Program-made: the position numbers and the translations under genes
NCBI GenBank assembly: GCA_022565635.1
Contig: JAIUMH010000016.1
Span: forward strand, 1 to 33,174
Reading direction: 5' to 3'
From: Flavobacteriaceae bacterium
Lineage (GTDB): Bacteria > Bacteroidota > Bacteroidia > Flavobacteriales > Flavobacteriaceae
Length of the DNA stretch: 33,174 nucleotides
In this document: in pieces, positions 15,931 to 23,153 of the stretch
Layout of the letters: each line of letters begins with the position of its first letter
How positions within the stretch are numbered: the first letter of the stretch is position 1
The notes under the pieces: model-generated
Told to the model about the DNA's origin: nothing
Seen by the model: only the letters and a program-made list of their open reading frames with translations
The model's database searches: none

Positions 15931-17289
15931 ATGTTTAAGAAAATACTCATTGCTAACCGAGGTGAAATTGCTTTAAGAGTAATAAGAACCTGTAAGGAAA
16001 TGGGCATCAAGACCGTTGCTGTCTACTCAAAAGCTGATGCAGAAAGCTTGCATGTTAGGTTTGCAGATGAAGCTGTATGTATTGGTCCAGCTCCAAGTAG
16101 TGAATCTTATCTGAAGATTCCAAACATTATTGCAGCCGCCGAAATAACCAATGCAGATGCTATTCATCCAGGGTATGGATTTTTATCAGAAAATGCCAAT
16201 TTTTCAAAAATTTGTGCGGAACACGATATAAAATTTATCGGTGCCTCAAGTGATATGATTGACAGAATGGGCGATAAAGCTACAGCAAAAGCCACCATGA
16301 AAGAGGCTGGTGTGCCTTGTGTGCCAGGTTCTGAAGGAATTCTTACAGATTATGAAGAATGCTTGAAAACTGCCAAAAAAATAGGTTTCCCTGTTATGCT
16401 AAAAGCTACTGCCGGTGGTGGTGGAAAAGGAATGAGAGCGGTTTGGAGTGAAGATAAGCTGGAAGCCGCATGGGAGTCGGCAAGACAAGAAGCTAAGGCT
16501 GGATTTGGAAATGATGGTATGTATATGGAAAAGCTTATTGAAGAGCCAAGACATATTGAAATCCAAATTGTAGGTGACCAAACGGGTAAAGCTTGTCATC
16601 TTTCTGAAAGAGATTGTTCTGTTCAAAGAAGACATCAAAAATTAACAGAAGAGACGCCTTCTCCTTTCATGACTGATAAGTTGAGAAAGAAAATGGGTGA
16701 AGCCGCCGTAAAAGCGGCTGAATACATTGGTTACGAAGGTGCTGGTACGGTAGAATTTCTCGTAGATAAACACAGAAATTTTTACTTCATGGAAATGAAT
16801 ACTAGAATTCAAGTAGAGCATCCAATTACTGAAATGGTAGTTGACCATGATTTAATTAGAGAGCAGATTTTAGTAGCGGCAGGAGTACCTATTTCAGGAA
16901 AAAATTATTTCCCTAAACTTCACAGTATAGAGTGTAGAATTAATGCAGAGGACCCTTACAATAATTTTAGGCCTTCTCCAGGTAAAATTACTACTCTTCA
17001 TACTCCAGGGGGGCATGGCATTAGATTAGATACCCATGTTTACAGCGGTTATGTTATACCTCCTAACTATGATTCAATGATTGCTAAATTAATTACTACT
17101 GCTCAAACTAGAGAAGAAGCAATTAATAAAATGAAACGTGCTTTAGATGAGTTTGTTGTAGAAGGAATCAAAACAACCATTCCATTTCATAGGCAACTTA
17201 TGGATCATCCTGATTACTTGGCAGGTAATTATACTACTAAATTTATGGAAGATTTTGTAATGGATGAAAAATACAAAGACGAAGAATAG
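15931..17289 (+). CDS. accC: Acetyl-CoA carboxylase, biotin carboxylase subunit
   Basis: ATP-dependent carboxylation of the biotin on AccB. The 452-residue ATP-grasp protein begins [20 protein letters not shown], has the glycine loop [11 protein letters not shown] near 160-170, the lid/metal motifs [18 protein letters not shown] and the C-terminal RPSPGKI segment. Length matches stand-alone bacterial AccC, with no fused carrier or carboxyltransferase domain. accA and accD are not in the window. Its terminator overlaps the convergent protease gene. Confidence 0.96.
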   Translation: MFKKILIANRGEIALRVIRTCKEMGIKTVAVYSKADAESLHVRFADEAVCIGPAPSSESYLKIPNIIAAAEITNADAIHPGYGFLSENANFSKICAEHDIKFIGASSDMIDRMGDKATAKATMKEAGVPCVPGSEGILTDYEECLKTAKKIGFPVMLKATAGGGGKGMRAVWSEDKLEAAWESARQEAKAGFGNDGMYMEKLIEEPRHIEIQIVGDQTGKACHLSERDCSVQRRHQKLTEETPSPFMTDKLRKKMGEAAVKAAEYIGYEGAGTVEFLVDKHRNFYFMEMNTRIQVEHPITEMVVDHDLIREQILVAAGVPISGKNYFPKLHSIECRINAEDPYNNFRPSPGKITTLHTPGGHGIRLDTHVYSGYVIPPNYDSMIAKLITTAQTREEAINKMKRALDEFVVEGIKTTIPFHRQLMDHPDYLAGNYTTKFMEDFVMDEKYKDEE

Positions 17290-17312
17290 TATTAGCATAC
17301 TAACTAGTAATA

Positions 17313-17768
17313 TTACAAAATGCTCTTTTTATTTCTTAAAAAGAGCATTTTTTTATGGTAATCTAAAATAGCTTTGCTTTTAATCAAAACATCAGCACCT
17401 ATAATTCCATGAACAATAGAAGCATCATGCTCAACCAAAGCTTGATTGATGTGGTTTAAATCAAACAAAACAAAGTTCATTTCTTCTTCTTTCCAATGGC
17501 CAATTTGAAGGGTGTTTTTAGCCGAAGCCTTAGTAAGCATATTGCTAGCGCCCGCACCTGCTGCTCGTATTTTGCTCTCTTCAACATGTAGATGAAATAA
17601 TTCAGCATACTTAAAATCTATACAAGAACTAGAAGCGCCGGTATCTAGAATAAACTCTCCTTCAACTCCATTGATGTTGGCAAATAGTTGTAAATGTTTT
17701 GTTGGGGTAATAACAAAGGAAACTTTTGAGAAATATTTAGCTAAGTATTTTGAATTATAAGGAGACAT
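17313..17768 (-). CDS. Retropepsin-like aspartic protease, single domain
   Basis: A 151-residue protein with one aspartic-protease lobe. FILDTGASSS (39-48) gives catalytic Asp42, and GIIGADVL (121-128) is the usual hydrophobic-Gly flap partner motif. As with retropepsins, two copies would have to pair to form one active site. No signal peptide or membrane span is seen, so it is probably cytoplasmic. The start is ATG at 17768, just downstream of a perfect -7 box; the longer frame from 17819 would begin upstream of that promoter. Its last codons hold the accC terminator. Divergent from tatD. Substrate unknown. Confidence 0.8.
   Translation of the reverse strand: MSPYNSKYLAKYFSKVSFVITPTKHLQLFANINGVEGEFILDTGASSSCIDFKYAELFHLHVEESKIRAAGAGASNMLTKASAKNTLQIGHWKEEEMNFVLFDLNHINQALVEHDASIVHGIIGADVLIKSKAILDYHKKMLFLRNKKSIL
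17317..17354 (+). terminator. accC terminator embedded in the 3' end of the protease gene
   Basis: AAAATGCTCTTTTT (17317-17330) pairs with AAAAAGAGCATTTT (17338-17351) around ATTTCTT, followed by further T. The whole hairpin lies inside the last 14 codons of the minus-strand protease gene (which end ML-FLRNKK-SIL). It also has A/T-rich flanks on the other side and may act in both directions. Confidence 0.85.
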
Positions 17769-17782
17769 TTTTCTTTTTTTCG

Positions 17783-17790
17783 CAAATATA
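17783..17790 (-). promoter_or_regulatory. -7 promoter box for the protease gene
   Basis: The minus strand reads TATATTTG, an exact TAnnTTTG, 14 nt before the ATG at 17768. It decides the choice of start. It lies 15 nt from the tatD box on the other strand. Confidence 0.6.
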
Positions 17791-17805
17791 GCCCAAGAAT
17801 TTAAA

Positions 17806-17813
17806 TAAATTTG
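17806..17813 (+). promoter_or_regulatory. -7 promoter box for tatD-ansA
   Basis: TAAATTTG, an exact TAnnTTTG match, ends 4 nt before the tatD ATG. Initiation would fall at or about the A of the ATG, so the mRNA would have almost no leader. No clear TTTG -33 box is seen. Confidence 0.5.
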
Positions 17814-17817
17814 CGCC

Positions 17818-18606
17818 ATGATTTTAATTGATACACATACTCATTTATACAGCCAGAAATTTACAGAAGATATTGATCAAGTTATAGCTCGTGCTAAACA
17901 AAATAACATAGCTTATTTCTTTTTACCAGCAATCGATTCTTCTTACACAGATGCAATGTATAAGCTAGAAGAAAGGTATCCTAAGGAAATGGGGCTAATG
18001 ATGGGGTTACACCCTACTTCTGTTCAGCCAGAAACATTTCAAAGTGAGTTGAAGCATGTTGAAGAGCAATTTGCTCAGCGTGATTTCTACGCCGTTGGTG
18101 AAATAGGAATAGATTTGTATTGGGGCCAATCCACACTAGAAATTCAAAAACAGGCATTTAAACATCAAATACAGCTAGCTAAATCTAAACAGCTTCCTGT
18201 TGTTATTCATTGTAGAGAGGCGTTTGATGAAATATTTGAAGTCTTAGAAGAAGAAAAGTCGACAGATTTGTATGGTATTTTTCACTGCTTCACAGGAACA
18301 TTAGAGCAAGCTAAAAAAGCGATTTCCTACCAAATGAAATTAGGTATAGGCGGGGTTGTCACTTTTAAAAACGGAAAAATAGATCAGTTTTTAAATCAAA
18401 TTGATTTAAAGCATATTGTTTTAGAGACAGATTCTCCATATTTAGCCCCCAAACCATACCGAGGTAAAAGAAATGAAAGCAGTTATGTGCAAATAATTGC
18501 TGAAAAAGTAGCTTCTTTGTATTCAATATCAATTCAAGAAGTAGCTTCTGTAACAACAAATAATGCCTTAGAAGTTTTTAAGAATTTTAATTTAAAAAAG
18601 GAATGA
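17818..18606 (+). CDS. tatD: TatD family metal-dependent hydrolase (DNase)
   Basis: A TIM-barrel amidohydrolase of 262 residues. Metal ligands are in place: DTHTHL (His7, His9), GEIGIDLYW (Glu95), HCRE (His131), FHCFTG (His156) and LETDSPYLAPKPYRG (Asp205). TatD proteins are magnesium-dependent 3'-5' exonucleases on DNA/RNA. The gene overlaps ansA by 4 nt (ATGA), so the two are translationally coupled. Start ATG at 17818 directly begins the conserved barrel strand ILIDTHTHL, which leaves no room for a later start. Confidence 0.92.
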   Translation: MILIDTHTHLYSQKFTEDIDQVIARAKQNNIAYFFLPAIDSSYTDAMYKLEERYPKEMGLMMGLHPTSVQPETFQSELKHVEEQFAQRDFYAVGEIGIDLYWGQSTLEIQKQAFKHQIQLAKSKQLPVVIHCREAFDEIFEVLEEEKSTDLYGIFHCFTGTLEQAKKAISYQMKLGIGGVVTFKNGKIDQFLNQIDLKHIVLETDSPYLAPKPYRGKRNESSYVQIIAEKVASLYSISIQEVASVTTNNALEVFKNFNLKKE

Positions 18607-19640
18607 TTAAAGAAGAATCAAAAATAGCTCTTATTTACACAGGAGGAACCATTGGAATGGTAAAAAGCGAAAAGACCGGTGCGCTTAGGGCATTTAATTT
18701 TGATTTACTCCTAAAAAAAATTCCTGAATTGCAACTGCTAGAGCATCAAATTGAAACTTATACATTTGATACCCCTATAGATTCATCAAATATAGGTATT
18801 GATGATTATGTAAGAATTGCTGCTCAAATAGAAGAAATTTACGATGAGTATGATGCTTTTGTGGTACTGCACGGTAGTGATACTATGTCCTACACAGCTT
18901 CGGTGTTATCTTTTATGTTTGAAAACCTTTCCAAACCTATTATTTTAACTGGTTCACAATTACCTATTGGTGATTTAAGAACAGATGCTAAAGAAAATTT
19001 GATTACTAGCATTCAATTAGCTGGTTTTAAAAAAGACGGAAAACCTGTAATTAGAGAAGTTGGTTTGTATTTTGAATACAAATTGTACAGAGGCAACAGA
19101 ACAACAAAACTAAACACAGATCACTTTCAGGCATTTAGCTCGATTAATTATCCGTTTTTAGCCGAGTCGGCAGTGAATTTAGAAGTGAATTTTTCAGCTT
19201 TAAAAAAAATAAATTTAAAGCAAGATTTGATTGTTCATAAGCAATTAAACCCCAACATCCTCGTTATTAAAATGTTTCCTGCGCTTCAAAAAGAAACTTT
19301 TGAACATCTTTTAGCCACTCCTAATTTAGAAGCAGTGGTTTTGGAAACTTTTGGCAGCGGAAACAGTAAAACTGATTTGTGGTTCCTTAATGCTTTGGAA
19401 AAAAGTATTGAAAAAGGGATACAAGTTGTAAATGTAACTCAATGTAAAGGAGGTAGTGTTGTAATGGGTAAATATGAAACAAGTCAGGCGTTGAAAGAAA
19501 TGGGGGTAATTAATGGAAAAGATATAACCACCGAATCGGCCTTAGGTAAATTAATGTATTTGTTACCTAAAAAATTGCAGAGCAAAGTACTAAAGACGGT
19601 GTTTGAGACATCATTAAGAGGTGAAATGAGCTCAAATTAA
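18603..19640 (+). CDS. ansA: Type I L-asparaginase
   Basis: Hydrolyses L-asparagine to aspartate and ammonia. The 345-residue protein has the two catalytic threonine sites of the family: IYTGGTIGM (Thr16 region) and VLHGSDTMSYTAS (Asp93, Thr94). It also has LTGSQLPIGDLRTDAKEN and the EVGLYFEYKLYRGNR segment of cytoplasmic type I enzymes. No signal peptide is present. ATG overlaps the tatD stop by 4 nt. The tatD-ansA pair is common in Bacteroidota. Confidence 0.93.
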   Translation: MIKEESKIALIYTGGTIGMVKSEKTGALRAFNFDLLLKKIPELQLLEHQIETYTFDTPIDSSNIGIDDYVRIAAQIEEIYDEYDAFVVLHGSDTMSYTASVLSFMFENLSKPIILTGSQLPIGDLRTDAKENLITSIQLAGFKKDGKPVIREVGLYFEYKLYRGNRTTKLNTDHFQAFSSINYPFLAESAVNLEVNFSALKKINLKQDLIVHKQLNPNILVIKMFPALQKETFEHLLATPNLEAVVLETFGSGNSKTDLWFLNALEKSIEKGIQVVNVTQCKGGSVVMGKYETSQALKEMGVINGKDITTESALGKLMYLLPKKLQSKVLKTVFETSLRGEMSSN

Positions 19641-19669
19641 TATTTTACAATAGATTAATGTGATTTTTT

Positions 19670-19700
19670 TTTGGTTTTTACATACGAAAGACTAAATTTG
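19670..19700 (+). promoter_or_regulatory. Promoter of tRNA-Ser
   Basis: TTTG (19670-19673), a 19-nt spacer and TAAATTTG (19693-19700): a full match to the Bacteroidota consensus. The tRNA starts 14 nt later. Confidence 0.75.
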
Positions 19701-19714
19701 AATTTAATTTAAAA

Positions 19715-19802
19715 AGAGAGGTGGCCGAGTGGTCGAAGGCGCACGCCTGGAAAGTGTGTATACGTCAAAAGCGTATCGAGGGTTCGAATCCCTTCCTCTC
19801 TG
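19715..19802 (+). tRNA. tRNA-Ser(GGA)
   Basis: An 88-nt class II tRNA. Acceptor AGAGAGG (19715-19721) pairs with CCTCTCT (19795-19801), with discriminator G. The D arm is GCC...GGC. The anticodon stem is CACGC/GTGTG (one G-T pair) with loop CTGGAAA; anticodon GGA at 19749-19751 reads UCC/UCU. A long variable arm (TATACG...CGTAT) and T arm GAGGG-TTCGAAT-CCCTT follow. The CCA end is not encoded. The first acceptor pair is A-T, where serine tRNAs more often have G-C. No terminator is seen before exbB. Confidence 0.95.
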
Positions 19803-19862
19803 CATTGAATTATTAAATATAAACAAAAACAAAAACAAGTACTAATTTTAAGACAAACAACA

Positions 19863-20756
19863 ATGAAAAAGTTATTTTCAATTTTAAGCTTAATTGGCTT
19901 ATTTTTTATTGCGACTAACGCAAATGCCTCAACTTTAAGTTATGCTAACCTACTCCAGCAAGACCAAGACGCTGAAGAGCAAATGGATAGCCAAGATGAA
20001 ATTTCCGAAACTGAGCAAGACTCCATCGATGCTTATGATGCACAAGAAGATTTTGTAGAAGAAGCTGAGGAAGAGGCCGTAGAAGAAGTGGTAGAAGAAG
20101 TTCAGGAAGCGGAAGAAGACTTAGGGTTTCACCAAGAATTAAAGAAACGTTTTATTGAAGGTGGTCCAGGCTTTATGGGGATTGTACTTCTTTGTTTGAT
20201 TCTTGGTTTAGCGATTGCTATTGAGCGAATTATTTACTTAAACTTAGCTTCTACAAACACCAAAAAGTTAGCAGAAAAAGTAGAAGATGCTTTAAGTACT
20301 GGCGGTGTTGAAGCAGCTAAAGATGTATGTAGAGAAACTCCTGGTCCAGTTGCTTCTATTTATTACCAAGGTTTAGATCGTGCAGATGAAAGTATAGAAG
20401 CTGCAGAAAAAGCAGTAGTTGCTTATGGAGGTGTTCAAATGGGGCAGCTAGAGAAGAATGTTTCTTGGGTATCTTTATTTATTGCATTAGCACCAATGCT
20501 TGGTTTCATGGGTACAGTAATTGGTATGATTAAAGCTTTTGATAAAATTGAGGCAGCAGGTGATATGCAACCATCGCTTGTAGCAGGAGGTATTAAAGTA
20601 GCCCTTCTTACTACAGTATTTGGTTTGATTGTTGCTATTATACTTCAAATCTTTTATAATTATATTGTAGCTAAAATTGATAATATCGTAAATGATATGG
20701 AGGATGCTTCAATCACTTTAATTGATATGCTAGTTGAATACAAAAACAAAAAGTAA
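19863..20756 (+). CDS. exbB: MotA/TolQ/ExbB proton channel family protein with long acidic periplasmic N-region
   Basis: Inner-membrane proton channel that, with ExbD, energises TonB-dependent outer-membrane transport. The 297-residue protein starts with a signal peptide (MKKLFSILSL... to about residue 23). A very acidic segment (34-87) follows with 27 Asp/Glu and no Lys or Arg. Three spans lie at about 104-124, 201-221 and 244-268. The conserved core is PMLGFMGTVIGMIKAF (211-226). Next gene starts directly after its TAA. Cluster exbB, 4-TM protein, exbD, exbD is one operon ending at the terminator near 22314. Confidence 0.9.
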   Translation: MKKLFSILSLIGLFFIATNANASTLSYANLLQQDQDAEEQMDSQDEISETEQDSIDAYDAQEDFVEEAEEEAVEEVVEEVQEAEEDLGFHQELKKRFIEGGPGFMGIVLLCLILGLAIAIERIIYLNLASTNTKKLAEKVEDALSTGGVEAAKDVCRETPGPVASIYYQGLDRADESIEAAEKAVVAYGGVQMGQLEKNVSWVSLFIALAPMLGFMGTVIGMIKAFDKIEAAGDMQPSLVAGGIKVALLTTVFGLIVAIILQIFYNYIVAKIDNIVNDMEDASITLIDMLVEYKNKK

Positions 20757-21194
20757 ATGGATAAGGTTTTAAAAATATTTAAAATACTAATAGGCGTCTT
20801 AGGCGGGATACTTTTAATAAGAATCCTTAACGCTGATGCAGATTTATTAGAAGAAGACCTAGCTATGCAACAAAGTATTGTAAGCCCGTTTATGTATGTA
20901 GCTTACATTGTATTAGGAATTTGCTTACTAGCTGTATTAGGTTTTGTGATTAGAGGACTTTTTCAAGGAAACATAAAAAAGACGTTAATTACAGTAGGTA
21001 GTTTTGTAGCTATTGTAGTTGTATCCTTTTTGGTTTCAGAAGGTCAAGAAACAGCAATGCGTGATGGTGAAGTGCTTTCAGAGTACGGTTCACGCTGGGT
21101 AAGTGCTGGTTTAACTACATTCTATATTTTAATTGTTCTTTCTATCATTGCTATTTTAGCTTCTAGCACTAGAAAGTTAATTACGAGTAGTTAA
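20757..21194 (+). CDS. Four-span membrane protein of the ExbBD operon, function unknown
   Basis: A 145-residue protein with hydrophobic spans at about 7-25, 43-66, 73-93 and 117-136, and short charged loops (NADADLLEEDLAMQQ; SEGQETAMRDGEVLSEYGSR). I know no biochemical role. Its ATG immediately follows the exbB stop codon (TAAATG) and exbD begins one nt after its own stop, so it is tightly coupled to both. This implies a partner or assembly role in the ExbB-ExbD complex. That role is inference from position only. Confidence 0.8.
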   Translation: MDKVLKIFKILIGVLGGILLIRILNADADLLEEDLAMQQSIVSPFMYVAYIVLGICLLAVLGFVIRGLFQGNIKKTLITVGSFVAIVVVSFLVSEGQETAMRDGEVLSEYGSRWVSAGLTTFYILIVLSIIAILASSTRKLITSS

Positions 21195-21195
21195 T

Positions 21196-21801
21196 ATGGG
21201 TAGAAGAAAAGCACCAGAGGTAAATGCAGGATCAATGGCAGATATTGCTTTCCTGCTTTTAATTTTCTTTTTGGTAACCACTACTATAGAAACAGATAGT
21301 GGTATTAATAGAAAATTACCTCCTATAGATGATGAAAGAGTTGATCCTCCAAAAATCAAGGAAAGAAATATCTTTCAGGTTTTGGTAAGAGATGACGGGC
21401 AAATTCTTGTAAACGAAGATCAAATGGATATTGCTGACTTAAGAGAAGCAGCAATTCAGTTTTTAGATAACGGTGGAGGAAAAGGAAGTCAGGCATGTGA
21501 ATATTGCCAAGGCGCAAGAGATCCAAAATCTTCCGATAACCCTAAAAAAGCAGTGATATCGTTACAGAACAATCGTAAAACTAAATATAAGAGTTATATC
21601 ACCGTTCAAAACGAATTAGTAGCGGCTTATAACCAACTTAGAAATAGAGAAGCAAAACGCTTGTTCAATAAAGAATATACGCAGATGGTTAAGGATTTTG
21701 ATAATCCTGATTATCCCGGAAATAAAGATAAACTTGAAGAGGAAATTAAATTGATAAAAGAGCTATTCCCTCAAAAATTGTCTGAAGCAGAACCTAAATA
21801 A
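21196..21801 (+). CDS. exbD: ExbD/TolR family protein with CxxC-containing periplasmic domain
   Basis: The stator partner of ExbB. The single span (about 15-31, MADIAFLLLIFFLVTTT) carries the conserved proton-path Asp16. The periplasmic part runs to 201 residues, clearly longer than the roughly 140 of E. coli ExbD. It includes an insertion with a CEYC pair (Cys101, Cys104) followed by a Lys/Glu-rich tail. The CxxC pair could form a disulphide or bind metal; this is inference. Second of two tandem exbD-type genes lies 10 nt downstream. Confidence 0.9.
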   Translation: MGRRKAPEVNAGSMADIAFLLLIFFLVTTTIETDSGINRKLPPIDDERVDPPKIKERNIFQVLVRDDGQILVNEDQMDIADLREAAIQFLDNGGGKGSQACEYCQGARDPKSSDNPKKAVISLQNNRKTKYKSYITVQNELVAAYNQLRNREAKRLFNKEYTQMVKDFDNPDYPGNKDKLEEEIKLIKELFPQKLSEAEPK

Positions 21802-21811
21802 ATTTAAGAAT

Positions 21812-22291
21812 ATGTCAAAATTTAAGAAGAAAGGCGACGGTGATACGCCAGCAATTTCAACCGCATCTTTGCCTGATATTGTTTTTATGCTTTTGTTCTT
21901 TTTTATGGTGGTAACTGTAATGCGTGATAATTCACTTAAAGTTGAAAATGAATTACCATTTGCAGATCAAGTTGAAAAACTAGATAAGAAAGAGCTTGTT
22001 ATGTATGTTTACGCCGGAAAACCTTCTGAAAGATACCAAAGGCAATTTGGAACTGAAGCAAGGATACAACTCAACGACAAATTTGCAAGCGTAAACGACT
22101 TAAGACAATTTGTACTTGAGGAAAGAAGAACTAGGAGAGAAGACTTGCAGAATAAACTCATTACGGCTTTAAAAGTGGACAAAGAGACCAATATGGGACT
22201 TGTTTCTGATATCAAACAAGAACTTAGAAAAATAGATGCGCTGAAGGTAAATTATACAACTAGAGATGGTAATGTGAAATTTAATCAGTAA
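21812..22291 (+). CDS. exbD: ExbD/TolR family protein, second copy
   Basis: A 159-residue protein with a basic cytoplasmic start (MSKFKKKGDG), one span (about 21-37) holding the conserved Asp22 (SLPDIVFMLLFFFMVV), and a periplasmic domain with VMYVYAGKP-type beta strands. It differs clearly from the upstream copy (no CxxC pair, shorter), so the operon encodes two non-identical ExbD subunits, a frequent arrangement in Bacteroidota that may build a mixed complex. A strong terminator follows. Confidence 0.9.
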   Translation: MSKFKKKGDGDTPAISTASLPDIVFMLLFFFMVVTVMRDNSLKVENELPFADQVEKLDKKELVMYVYAGKPSERYQRQFGTEARIQLNDKFASVNDLRQFVLEERRTRREDLQNKLITALKVDKETNMGLVSDIKQELRKIDALKVNYTTRDGNVKFNQ

Positions 22292-22313
22292 GTTATTTTG
22301 TTTTCTAAAATAC

Positions 22314-22343
22314 AAAGCACCAAGTACACTTGGTGCTTTTTTT
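22314..22343 (+). terminator. Terminator of the exbB-exbD operon
   Basis: AAAGCACCAAG (22314-22324) pairs perfectly with CTTGGTGCTTT (22329-22339) with a TACA loop, then T to 22343. Confidence 0.92.
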
Positions 22344-22381
22344 AGTTGAATAAACAACTAAAAAAGCAATTAAGAACTTCG

Positions 22382-22437
22382 CTCCTACTTCCATATAAAA
22401 TAGGAGGATTAAATATTTTATGCGTAATTTTACCTAA
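22382..22437 (+). promoter_or_regulatory. porT leader: hairpin over a purine-rich site and a five-codon mini-ORF
   Basis: CTCCTA (22382-22387) pairs with TAGGAG (22401-22406) across a 13-nt loop. TAGGAGG resembles a Shine-Dalgarno site, followed 12 nt later by ATG CGT AAT TTT ACC TAA (22420-22437). All lie upstream of the TTG start of porT. No perfect TAnnTTTG box is seen, so where the transcript begins is unknown. Confidence 0.25.
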
Positions 22438-22451
22438 ATAATAATTGTATC

Positions 22452-23153
22452 TTGAAGACAAATAAATACACCTTCTTATTGTTTGTATTCTTTTGTATTT
22501 CTTCCTACTCACAAGAAGAAATAGATCTAGACCGTTTAGATGATCAATATCGTGAAGATCAGTTTTATGTAGGTGGCACGCTTAATTTTCTAGCTCAAAC
22601 TTCACCATCCTTCTCCCAAACTGGACTTTCTGGTGGATTGCAATTAGGTTTTATAAGAGATATTCCTCTTAATAAAAGAAGAAACATAGCCTTGGGTGTT
22701 GGGGTTGGTTATAATCTAAACCGATTTAATAATGATTTATTTGTTGGTAAGGAACAAGACGGTAAACATGTTATGCTAGCCTTAAATGAATTGGACATAA
22801 GTTTTGACAAAAACTATTTTACAACACACGCAATTGAGTTTCCTATTCAGTTTAGATGGAGAACTTCTACTTCAGATTATGAGAAGTTTTATCGGATCTA
22901 TGCAGGTCTAAATTTTGATTACACATTTCACTTTAAGTCTTTTTATCAGGACGAAAACCAAAATTTAAACAACTCAAATACAAGTTTTTTAAATCAATTT
23001 AGAACTGGTGCGCATTTAGCTTTAGGTCACGGATTTATTAATTTTTATGTGCAATATTATTTCGACTCCCTATTAACTGGAGAAATTCAAAACAGCCAAG
23101 AACAGGTGAATTTTGAAATACTTAAATTTGGACTGATTTTTTATATTCTTTAA
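22452..23153 (+). CDS. porT: PorT family protein, type IX secretion component
   Basis: An outer-membrane beta-barrel protein needed for type IX secretion (known from Porphyromonas gingivalis PorT). The 233-residue protein has an N-terminal signal peptide (KTNKYTFLLFVFFCISSYSQ, cut near Ser-Gln). Alternating hydrophobic strands and a FYVGGTLNF start of the barrel follow, with the last residues LKFGLIFYIL ending in an aromatic-rich strand. The start codon is TTG at 22452; no in-frame ATG is seen upstream and it begins the signal peptide. Its stop codon overlaps that of the convergent membrane-protein gene. Confidence 0.8.
   Translation: MKTNKYTFLLFVFFCISSYSQEEIDLDRLDDQYREDQFYVGGTLNFLAQTSPSFSQTGLSGGLQLGFIRDIPLNKRRNIALGVGVGYNLNRFNNDLFVGKEQDGKHVMLALNELDISFDKNYFTTHAIEFPIQFRWRTSTSDYEKFYRIYAGLNFDYTFHFKSFYQDENQNLNNSNTSFLNQFRTGAHLALGHGFINFYVQYYFDSLLTGEIQNSQEQVNFEILKFGLIFYIL

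Noticed and set aside
19790-19870. A/C-rich repeats (AACAAAAAC) before exbB as a regulatory array
   Set aside because: Short, low-complexity A-rich leader sequence common before Bacteroidota start codons.
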